DNA from: DAOUMF01 sp034411955
GTDB lineage: Bacteria; Chloroflexota; Dehalococcoidia; SM23-28-2; RBG-16-64-32
Assembly (NCBI GenBank): GCA_034411955.1
Contig: DAOUMF010000145.1
Location: forward strand, 1-21,919
Direction: 5' to 3'
DNA length: 21,919 bases
Part shown: piece after piece, positions 16,612-21,919 of the stretch
Layout of the letters: each line of letters starts with the position of its first letter
Numbering within the stretch: the stretch's first letter is position 1
The notes under the pieces: generated by a model
What the model was told of the DNA's origin: nothing
The model's database searches: none
What the model saw: only the letters and a program-made list of their open reading frames with translations
Translations under genes and position numbers: made by a program

Positions 16612-17714
16612 CGAACCTCCTCGATCATCTGCAGGAAACGGTCGAACACGTATACGTTGTCCAGAGGCCCAGGCGAGGCCTCCGAGTGATACTGGATCGA
16701 GATCAGCGGCTGCGAGCGGTGGTGCAGCCCCTCCACGGTGCCGTCGTTCAGGTGCAACTGCGAGACCTCGAGGCCGCCGCGCAGGCCGTCGGGGTCCAGG
16801 GCGTAGCCGTGGTTCTGGGCGGTGATGTAGACGCGGCCAGTGAGCAGGTCCTTGACCGGGTGGTTGGCGCCGCGGTGACCGAACTTCAGCTTGAACGTCT
16901 TGGCCCCGAAGGCGCGCCCCAGGAGCTGGTGGCCGAGGCAGATGCCCAGCACCGGCTTCCTGCCGATGAGCGACTTGACGGTCGCGACCGCGTAGTCCAG
17001 CAGGGCAGGGTCGCCCGGCCCGGGCGAGAAGACGATGCCGTCCGGCTCCAGGGCCAGCAGGTCATCGGCCGAGATGGTGCAGGGGACGGCGGTGACGCGA
17101 CAGCCCCGCCGGCGGAGCAGGCGCAGGATGTTGTACTTCAGGCCCGTGTCCATCACGGCGATATGTCGTTTAGGTTTGCCCCTGCCAGCCGACTGGCCAG
17201 GCTCGCCGGGCCAGTCGTAGGGCTCGCCGGCCGTGACCTGGCGCACGTAGTCCGTCTCGCCGTAGGGGGGCAGGGAGCGCAGGCGGGCCAGCGCCTCGTC
17301 CGCCGTCTCGTCGGCGGTGATGGTGCCCATCATCACGCCGGCGCGGCGCAGGCGGCGGGTGAGGGCGCGGGTGTCGACGGCGGAGATAGCGACGATCTCC
17401 TGCGAGGCGAGGTACTCGTGGAGGGTCATGTCGGAGCGCCAGTGGGAGGGGAGGTCACATGACTCGCGGACGACGAGGCCGCGCACCTGGATGCGCATGG
17501 ACTCCACGTCCTCGCCGTTGATGCCGTAGTTGCCGGCGAGGGGGTAGGTGAGGGCCAGGATCTGCCCGGCGTAGGAGGGGTCCGTGAGCATCTCCTGGTA
17601 GCCGGTCATGGCGGTGGAGAAGACGACCTCACCGTGGGTCTGTCCCGCAGCGCCGAGGGGCTTCCCGACGAAACACGTACCGTCTTCCAGTACGAGCAAC
17701 GTTTGGCCCGTCAT
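16608..17714 (-). CDS. carA: carbamoyl-phosphate synthase small (glutaminase) subunit
   Basis: This 368-residue protein has the CarA-specific N-terminal domain (LLVLEDGTCFVGKPLGA, STAMTGYQEMLTDPSYAGQIL, HPL-type NYGING) and a C-terminal class I glutamine amidotransferase with nucleophile Cys259 in LGICLGHQLLG and catalytic His343 and Glu345 in QYHSEAS. It releases ammonia from glutamine for CarB. ATG 17714 overlaps the stop of an upstream 51-codon ORF that duplicates this gene's own 5' end. The first five residues (MTGQT) differ from that copy, so the present start may have been reshaped by the duplication. The downstream GNAT gene overlaps its stop. Confidence 0.96.
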   Translation of the reverse strand: MTGQTLLVLEDGTCFVGKPLGAAGQTHGEVVFSTAMTGYQEMLTDPSYAGQILALTYPLAGNYGINGEDVESMRIQVRGLVVRESCDLPSHWRSDMTLHEYLASQEIVAISAVDTRALTRRLRRAGVMMGTITADETADEALARLRSLPPYGETDYVRQVTAGEPYDWPGEPGQSAGRGKPKRHIAVMDTGLKYNILRLLRRRGCRVTAVPCTISADDLLALEPDGIVFSPGPGDPALLDYAVATVKSLIGRKPVLGICLGHQLLGRAFGAKTFKLKFGHRGANHPVKDLLTGRVYITAQNHGYALDPDGLRGGLEVSQLHLNDGTVEGLHHRSQPLISIQYHSEASPGPLDNVYVFDRFLQMIEEVR

Positions 17715-17866
17715 GCGCTCAAACCGTTCATGCCGCGGGTTTCAACCCGCGGTGTCCTCAACAAAACGAAGACGACCTCGCCGTGGGTCTGTCCCGCAGC
17801 GCCCAGCGGCTTCCCGACGAAGGACGTACCGTCTTCCAGGACGAGGAGGGCGGAGTTAGTGGTCAT
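17711..17866 (-). CDS. truncated duplicate of the carA 5' end (51 codons)
   Basis: This ORF starts at ATG 17866, six bases after the stop of the membrane gene, with GGGTGAG upstream. Residues 7-33 (LLVLEDGTSFVGKPLGAAGQ, then THGEVVF) match CarA residues 6-32 with one change. The DNA is about 90 percent identical over 81 bases and the differences are mostly silent. Beyond Phe33 the sequence is unrelated to carA: it reads through a 20-base palindrome as PRVETRG and ends in TGA overlapping the real carA start (ATGA). It cannot be a functional CarA. It may be the original carA start left behind by a rearrangement, now acting at most as a coupling leader. Confidence 0.7.
   Translation of the reverse strand: MTTNSALLVLEDGTSFVGKPLGAAGQTHGEVVFVLLRTPRVETRGMNGLSA
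17733..17752. repeat. palindrome inside the carA duplicate
   Basis: CCGCGGGTTTCAACCCGCGG: two 9-bp arms around TC. It lies exactly between the two carA 5' copies and is in frame. Similar GGGTTGAAACCC palindromes are familiar to me as dispersed repeats in other genomes; no second copy was seen in this window. Confidence 0.6.
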
Positions 17867-17872
17867 AGTTTC

Positions 17873-18619
17873 TCACCCTAGGATCCGATTCAGCCAACCC
17901 GCCAACCAGCGGCGCGCCATGAACATAACTTGCCCGCCTACGAAAAGAGCCATCGCTGGCCCCACCAAAGCCCACTCCACCTCATCTGGATTGTCTGAAC
18001 TCAACGTTAGGAGAAGTATCGGGGCCCAGCCACCTATGACTAGCATGGCGGAAACTGCTGCGATAGCGTAGCGAAAGAGATCGCGTCTGTGATCCATCCT
18101 CCAGCCAGCAATGCCTGGCTGTTCGATACGTATGGCGCAATCTCCGTCGGAGTTATCAACAGTCTGAACGAGCATACTCGCCGCCTCGCCCTTGTTGAGA
18201 AACTCGATAGAAACGAGCGCTGAATTCACGCCGCGAGACCTGTCCCAGTCCCATTGCCTGCTGCAAGGCTCGCCATCTATATCGAGCGCAACCGCTACAA
18301 CCTTAGCTTCATCGTCAAGTTGGACGAGAATGTTGAGTGGCACAGTGATGTGGCGGTTGCCGGTGTTGACCAATTCCACCTCGAATTCATAAGCAGTGTC
18401 GGTCGGGCGGTACTCCTCCGAGTCGTCCGCGCCTGGAGCCTCACCGACGTCGTCTTTCCTGACCATTAGCTTGATTGAGTCGCCAAGGGCACTTTCGTAC
18501 TTGTATCGTCGGCTGATCTCCCAGCCAACGCGTCGCCGGTCTACCACAAAATAAACACCTATGACAGCTCCGACGATTCCGGTTGCTGCGAGGATGCCTG
18601 CAGCAATTAGCGGGATCAT
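17873..18619 (-). CDS. membrane protein with extracytoplasmic beta-rich domain, function unknown
   Basis: This 248-residue protein has one N-terminal helix (about 2-26, GILAATGIVGAVIGVYFVV), a long soluble domain (27-180) with alternating strands (YEFEVELVNTGNRHITVPLN, ALVSIEFLNKGEAASMLVQT), and two C-terminal helices (about 186-206 and 218-236). The strand pattern with VELVNTGN resembles the beta domain of small uncharacterised proteins with a membrane helix followed by a KxLSYEI-type segment; this is a weak resemblance. Its ATG overlaps the pyrC stop (ATGA), so it is coupled to pyrC although it has no known pyrimidine role. Base composition is lower in GC than its neighbours, suggesting it was inserted. 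Confidence 0.65.
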   Translation of the reverse strand: MIPLIAAGILAATGIVGAVIGVYFVVDRRRVGWEISRRYKYESALGDSIKLMVRKDDVGEAPGADDSEEYRPTDTAYEFEVELVNTGNRHITVPLNILVQLDDEAKVVAVALDIDGEPCSRQWDWDRSRGVNSALVSIEFLNKGEAASMLVQTVDNSDGDCAIRIEQPGIAGWRMDHRRDLFRYAIAAVSAMLVIGGWAPILLLTLSSDNPDEVEWALVGPAMALFVGGQVMFMARRWLAGWLNRILG

Positions 18620-20013
18620 GAGCCGGTCTCCCGCCACGCCACCCGTCCCTCGTACACCGTGGCCACCACGCGCCCACGCAGGGTGCGGCCCGCCAGGGGC
18701 GTGTTCCGCCCCATGCTGGCGAAGCGCTCCGGCTCCACCGTCCACTCCGCCTCGGGGTCGATGAGCGTGACGTCCCCCGGCGCGCCCACGGACAGGGTCC
18801 CGAGACCCTCGATGCGGGCGTCGAGCGCCAGCGCCCGCACCGGGGCGATGGTGAGCGCGCGGATGAGCGATGGCAACTGCAGGGGCGCAGCATGCTGCGC
18901 CCCTGCGTCCGCGTGCACCAGCGTCATGCACAGCGCGAGCGCGGTCTCCAGGCCGCTGATCCCGAACGCCGCGTGGTCGAACTCGCACAGCTTGTCCTCT
19001 ACGGCGTGCGGCGCGTGATCGGTGGCGATGCAGTCGATGGCGCCGTCCAGGAGCCCGGCCAGGCAGGCGGCGGCGTCCTCGGGCCTGCGCAGGGGCGGGT
19101 TCACCTTGGCGTTGGTGTCGTACGCCAGGCCTGTCCTGAGCCCAGTCGAAGGGCCGCCGGGCCCTTCGGCTGCGCCCAGGAGGCCGGCCTCGTGGGTGAG
19201 GCAGAGGTGGTGGGGCGTCACCTCGGCGGTCACCGGCAGGCCGTTCGCCTTGGCGCGACGAACTAGCTCCACGCTGCCCGCCGTGCTCACATGGGCGATA
19301 TGCACGTGAGCGCCGGTCAGTTCGGCCAGGGCGATGTCGCGCGCCACCATCGACTCCTCGGCGGCGGAAGGCAGGCCGCGCAGGCCGAGGCGGGCCGCCA
19401 CCCAGCCCTCGTGCATCACGCCGCCGGAGAGGGAGGGCTCCTCGCAGTGGTCGATGACAGGCAGGCCAATCATGGAGGCGTACTCCAGGGCCCGCCGCAT
19501 CAGGTGAGGGTCGGCCACGGGCGAGCCGTCGTCGCTGAAGGCGATGGCGCCGGCCCTTCGACCAGGCTCAGGGCAGGCGGCGGCCATGTCCGCCATCTCG
19601 GCCAGCTCCTTGCCCTGCCGCCCCTTAGTGACGCAGCCGATGGGCAGGACGCGCACCGCGCCCTCCGCCTGCGCCGTGCGCAGGACGAACTCGATGGTGG
19701 CCGCGGTATCGGCGGCGGGCTCCGTGTTGGGCATGGCGCAGACGGTGGTGAAGCCGCCGCGCGCGGCCGCCCGCGTGCCGGTGGCGATCGTCTCCTTGTG
19801 CTCGAATCCGGGCTGCCGCAGGTGGGTGTGGATATCGACGAAGCCGGGGCAGACGACCAGCCCCGAGACGTCGATCACCTGCGCGGCGTCCTTCCCCACA
19901 CCCGGCCCCACCGCCGCCACACGCCCATCGGCGATGAGCACGTCGGCGACGGCGTCGAGGCCATTAGCTGGGTCGATCACGCGGCCGCCGCGGATGGACA
20001 GCGTGTCGGTCAC
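18616..20013 (-). CDS. pyrC: dihydroorotase, class I, with repeat insertions
   Basis: This 465-residue amidohydrolase cyclises carbamoyl-aspartate to dihydroorotate. It shows DIHTHLRQPG (zinc His62, His64), FSDDGSPV, DHCEEPSLS, HIAHVST, VTPHHLCLTHEA and the catalytic DCIATDHAPHA (Asp332). The usual length is about 425-435. The excess is two inserted segments: CPEPGRRA near residues 147-154, just before GAIAFSDDG, and about AAEGPGGPSTGLRTG near 281-295, before YDTNAKVNPPLR. Both are encoded by palindromic repeats. The start is GTG 20013 with GGAGGGAAGG upstream, overlapping the pyrB stop (GTGA). The longer upstream frame is a shadow of pyrB. The insertions fall between conserved motifs and may be tolerated. 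Confidence 0.95.
   Translation of the reverse strand: MTDTLSIRGGRVIDPANGLDAVADVLIADGRVAAVGPGVGKDAAQVIDVSGLVVCPGFVDIHTHLRQPGFEHKETIATGTRAAARGGFTTVCAMPNTEPAADTAATIEFVLRTAQAEGAVRVLPIGCVTKGRQGKELAEMADMAAACPEPGRRAGAIAFSDDGSPVADPHLMRRALEYASMIGLPVIDHCEEPSLSGGVMHEGWVAARLGLRGLPSAAEESMVARDIALAELTGAHVHIAHVSTAGSVELVRRAKANGLPVTAEVTPHHLCLTHEAGLLGAAEGPGGPSTGLRTGLAYDTNAKVNPPLRRPEDAAACLAGLLDGAIDCIATDHAPHAVEDKLCEFDHAAFGISGLETALALCMTLVHADAGAQHAAPLQLPSLIRALTIAPVRALALDARIEGLGTLSVGAPGDVTLIDPEAEWTVEPERFASMGRNTPLAGRTLRGRVVATVYEGRVAWRETGS
19130..19180. repeat. palindromic element, inverted pair (copies 2a and 2b)
   Basis: Core CCTGAGCCCAGTCGAAGG (19135-19152) is followed at 19163-19180 by the related CCTTCGGCTGCGCCCAGG in the opposite orientation, so the whole can fold as one long hairpin. 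It is read in frame in pyrC. Confidence 0.75.
19553..19577. repeat. palindromic element, copy 3
   Basis: Core CCTTCGACCAGGCTCAGG (19555-19572) followed by GCAGG. It is read in frame in pyrC as CPEPGRRA, directly before GAIAFSDDG. Confidence 0.75.
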
Positions 20014-21035
20014 GCCTTCCCTCCAACCAGCAGGTAGAGCACCGCCATGCGCACAGCGACGCCGTTGGTCACCTGCTCCTCGATGACGGACTGGAGGCTG
20101 CGGGCCACCGCGGGGGATATCTCCACGCCTTCGTTCATGGGCCCGGGGTGCATGACCAGCGCCCCCGGGCGGGCGCGGGCCAGCCGCTCCTCGTTCACCT
20201 GGTACAGCCGCGCGTACTCTCGCAGGGAAGGGAGGAGGCCGGAGGTCATGCGCTCGAGCTGGAGGCGGAGGGCCATCACCACGTCGGCTCCCGCCACGGC
20301 GCGGTCGAGGTCGGTCTCCACCTGCACCCGTGGCAGGGCCAGGGGCTCCTCCGCCGGGGCGCCATCGGCAGACGCCCGTAGGGGGCGCATCCCGTAGGGG
20401 AGCAGGGTGGGCGGCGCGCACACGACGACCTCCGCGCCCACGGTGGTCAGGCCCCACAGGTTGGAGCGGGCGACGCGGCTGTGGGCGATATCGCCGACGA
20501 TGACGACCCGCTTGCCACGCAGGTCGCCCAGGTGGGAGCGCATGGTGTACAGGTCCAGCAGCCCCTGTGTGGGGTGGGCATGCCAGCCGTCGCCGGCGTT
20601 GCTCACGTTCATCTGGACGTGGCGGGCCACCAGGTACGGCGCACCGGAGGAGCCGTGGCGCATCACCAGCACCTGCGCCCCCACCGCCTGGAGGGTGCGC
20701 ACCGTGTCGTACAGCGACTCCCCCTTCTGCACGCTGGAGCTGCTGGCGGCGATGTTGATGACGTCTGCGCCCAGGGCCTTGGCCGCTAGCTCGAAGGAGG
20801 CACGGGTGCGGGTGCTCGCCTCGTAGAACAGGGTGACGAGGGTCTTGCCGCGAAGGGCGGGGACCCGCGGCACCTGCCGGGTCTGAACCTCTCGCATGGC
20901 GTCCGCCGTCTCCATCACGGCCTCGATCTCGGCACGACTGAAGTCGTCCAGATCGAGGACGTCGCGTCGCCTCCAGGCCGGCTGCACCTCCAGAGCGGCG
21001 GTGGCGCCGCCGGCTGCCGTCCGTTCCTCGCTCAT
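20010..21035 (-). CDS. pyrB: aspartate carbamoyltransferase catalytic subunit
   Basis: This 341-residue enzyme transfers the carbamoyl group to aspartate, the first committed pyrimidine step. Carbamoyl-phosphate binding motifs are STRTRASFE (Ser74-Arg78) and SVQKGESLYDT (Lys104). HPTQGLLDL (His154) and the aspartate-domain ALRLQLERM are present, and HPGPMNEGVEI is near the C-terminus. It is a little longer than the usual 300-310 residues owing to an N-terminal extension and a loop (PLRASADGAPAEEP). No regulatory pyrI is present, in keeping with control through PyrR. ATG 21035 overlaps the pyrR stop by 4 bases and its own stop overlaps pyrC. Confidence 0.96.
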   Translation of the reverse strand: MSEERTAAGGATAALEVQPAWRRRDVLDLDDFSRAEIEAVMETADAMREVQTRQVPRVPALRGKTLVTLFYEASTRTRASFELAAKALGADVINIAASSSSVQKGESLYDTVRTLQAVGAQVLVMRHGSSGAPYLVARHVQMNVSNAGDGWHAHPTQGLLDLYTMRSHLGDLRGKRVVIVGDIAHSRVARSNLWGLTTVGAEVVVCAPPTLLPYGMRPLRASADGAPAEEPLALPRVQVETDLDRAVAGADVVMALRLQLERMTSGLLPSLREYARLYQVNEERLARARPGALVMHPGPMNEGVEISPAVARSLQSVIEEQVTNGVAVRMAVLYLLVGGKA

Positions 21036-21595
21036 CGCTCTTCCTCCCTCGGCCCTTCGACTTCGCTCAGGGCAGGAATGACGACCACCTCATCGCGGCC
21101 GTCGGTCTCTTCCAGCAGGACCTGTACGTCTTCGCTCAGGGCGGTAGGGATGTTCTTGCCCGCGTAGTCAGCTCGAATGGGAAGCTCCCTATGGCCGCGG
21201 TCGACCAGCACCGCAAGCTGGATGCTGGCCGGGCGCCCGAAGTCGATGAGGGCGTCCAGGGCGGCGCGGATGCTGCGACCGGTGTACAGCACGTCGTCCA
21301 CCAGGACGACGCGCTTGCCGTGGATGTCTGTGGGCAACTCGGTGGGCCTGATCTGGGGCCGGAGGTCCATGTCGGGGATGTCGTCGCGGTAGAGGCCGAT
21401 GTCCAGGGCGCCCACCGGCACCGTCTGGCCCTCGAACTCCTGGATCGCCGCCGCGAGCCGTGACGCCAGGGGCACGCCGCGGGTGCGCATCCCCACCAGG
21501 ACCAGATCGCCCACACCGCGGTTGCGCTCCACGATCTCGTGGGCGATGCGGCGGACGGCGCGGCGCATGTCCTCGGCCGCCAGGACGGTCTTCAC
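21032..21595 (-). CDS. pyrR: bifunctional PyrR: pyr operon regulator / uracil phosphoribosyltransferase
   Basis: This 187-residue PRTase-fold protein has the PyrR PRPP loop VVLVDDVLYTGRSIRAALDAL (96-116) and the family landmarks LVGMRTRGVPLA, GALDIGLYRDD, VDRGHRELPIRADYAGKNIPT. PyrR binds pyr leader RNA when UMP/UTP is high and promotes termination; the matching RNA element lies directly upstream. The start is GTG 21595 with GGGAGGTG before it. After the usual end (DEVVVI) a tail PALSEVEGPREEER is added, of which about nine residues (174-182) come from a palindromic repeat. The stop overlaps pyrB. It heads the operon. Confidence 0.95.
   Translation of the reverse strand: MKTVLAAEDMRRAVRRIAHEIVERNRGVGDLVLVGMRTRGVPLASRLAAAIQEFEGQTVPVGALDIGLYRDDIPDMDLRPQIRPTELPTDIHGKRVVLVDDVLYTGRSIRAALDALIDFGRPASIQLAVLVDRGHRELPIRADYAGKNIPTALSEDVQVLLEETDGRDEVVVIPALSEVEGPREEER
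21052..21076. repeat. palindromic element, copy 4
   Basis: Core CCTTCGACTTCGCTCAGG (21054-21071) followed by GCAGG. It encodes PALSEVEGP, the C-terminal tail of PyrR. Confidence 0.8.
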
Positions 21596-21616
21596 CCCAC
21601 ACCTCCCCGCCCCGCT

Positions 21617-21686
21617 GGAACAGGGAACAAGGAACAGGGATCATGGCCACCCCGCCTTGTTCCTCTTTCCTTGCTCCTTGTTCCTT
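21617..21686. repeat. inverted repeat of GGAACA/AAGGA units before pyrR
   Basis: The plus strand has tandem GGAACAGGGAACAAGG-like units at 21617-21640 and their reverse-complement type (CTTGTTCC, CTTGCTCC) at 21655-21686. It lies between the attenuator terminator and the pyrR ribosome site and could fold over the leader. Confidence 0.6.
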
Positions 21687-21690
21687 CCGC

Positions 21691-21726
21691 GCACGAAACA
21701 ACCCTCCCGCCGTAGCGACGGGAGGG
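21691..21726 (-). terminator. attenuator terminator of the pyr leader
   Basis: CCCTCCCGTC and CGGCGGGAGGG form a strong stem (21702-21726) on minus with a GCTA-type loop, followed by TTGTTTCG. It is about 100 bases upstream of pyrR and downstream of the PyrR-binding element. Confidence 0.8.
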
Positions 21727-21822
21727 CTTCCACCTCGCTCCGTATGTTGCGTTCTTCTCTGGACCGGACGCGTCTGGCAACGCCTGTCTCTCCTTGCCGG
21801 CCTCACGGGACCGACTTAAAGG
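21727..21822 (-). promoter_or_regulatory. PyrR-binding leader element (pyr attenuator)
   Basis: At 21822-21790 (minus) the leader reads CCTTTAAGTCGG, TCCCGTGAGG, CCGGCAAGG. It folds as a lower stem CCTT/AAGG, an internal bulge, an upper stem GTCGG/CCGGC and a loop with the PyrR consensus CCnGnGAGG. This matches the PyrR recognition hairpin known from Bacillus pyr leaders. Bound PyrR would stabilise this hairpin and allow the downstream terminator (21691-21726); without PyrR an antiterminator formed by the intervening bases (to 21727) would permit transcription of pyrRBC and onward. The exact antiterminator pairing was not resolved by eye. Confidence 0.85.
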
Positions 21823-21825
21823 TTC

Positions 21826-21853
21826 GACCCTTCGGCTTCGCTCAGGATGGGCA
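21826..21853. repeat. palindromic element, copy 5, in the pyr leader
   Basis: Core CCTTCGGCTTCGCTCAGG (21829-21846). It lies between the predicted pyr promoter and the PyrR-binding hairpin, so it would be the first hairpin of the leader RNA. Confidence 0.75.
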
Positions 21854-21878
21854 CAAGCCGAAGTTTGCTGTCTTCCGT

Positions 21879-21908
21879 ATCCTAGCACGCGGCACAGCCT
21901 CTCGGCAA
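21879..21908 (-). promoter_or_regulatory. putative promoter of the pyr operon
   Basis: TTGCCG (21903-21908), an 18-base spacer ending in TGC (extended -10), and TAGGAT (21879-21884) on minus. The predicted start is near 21872, giving a leader of about 275 bases. The remaining 21854-21919 shows no gene. Confidence 0.45.
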
Positions 21909-21919
21909 CAGGCTCGGCG

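Noticed and set aside
20014..20457. N-terminal extension of the pyrC reading frame
   Set aside because: It runs through pyrB in another frame. The GTG at 20013 has a ribosome site, the GTGA overlap, and homology begins there.
21121..21141. Further copy of the palindromic element in pyrR (CTTCGCTCAGGGCGGTAGG)
   Set aside because: Only half the core is present and it encodes TALSEDVQ, part of the normal PyrR sequence.

Overview
This is a GC-rich bacterial window. It is most like a Chloroflexota (Dehalococcoidia-type) chromosome. That assignment is an inference from the split pyrimidine operon with a PyrR attenuator, an F420-type luciferase-like oxidoreductase, a thiolase paired with a DUF3237 protein, a short Cys-rich ribbon protein, and abundant small palindromic repeats inserted in reading frames. 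No rRNA gene is present to settle it. Almost everything lies on the minus strand. The plus strand carries only an Mrp/ApbC gene and a HEPN/MNT toxin-antitoxin pair.

Layout, right to left (direction of minus-strand transcription). A promoter and a PyrR-binding attenuator lead (about 21908-21691) precede pyrR-pyrB-pyrC, which are chained by 4-base overlaps. A 248-residue membrane protein overlaps the pyrC stop. A truncated duplicate of the carA 5' end follows, then intact carA, a GNAT acetyltransferase and a small four-helix membrane protein, again mostly coupled by ATGA/GTGA overlaps. A lower-GC accessory block (a 235-residue membrane-anchored protein on minus; HEPN and MNT on plus) then separates carA from carB. 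carB and pyrK are coupled and end at an 18-bp hairpin. After an MBL-fold hydrolase (minus) and mrp (plus) come a Zn-ribbon protein, an intrinsic terminator, and pyrD with its own TATAAT close to the GTG start. Together these genes cover the pathway from bicarbonate/glutamine to orotate (carA, carB, pyrB, pyrC, pyrD, pyrK). pyrE and pyrF are not in the window.

The left part (1-6000) holds an LLM-class oxidoreductase, a tRNA-Pro(UGG), a DUF3237-thiolase operon, a separated 3' half of a second tRNA-Pro, a reduced nucleotidyltransferase-like gene coupled to a frameshifted methyltransferase, then two candidate tiny ORFs, an agmatinase-family ureohydrolase, a two-helix membrane protein and tatA.

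The most unusual signals are: (1) six palindromic cores of the form CCTTCG-n-CTCAGG, five of them read in frame in pyrC (three cores at two sites), the C-terminus of PyrR and the very start of a membrane protein, and one in the pyr leader; (2) a 51-codon ORF that duplicates the CarA N-terminus, carries a different palindrome in frame and overlaps the carA start; (3) a tRNA-Pro 3' half, 2 kb downstream of an intact tRNA-Pro in the geometry of an integration site, fused to a TATAAT box.
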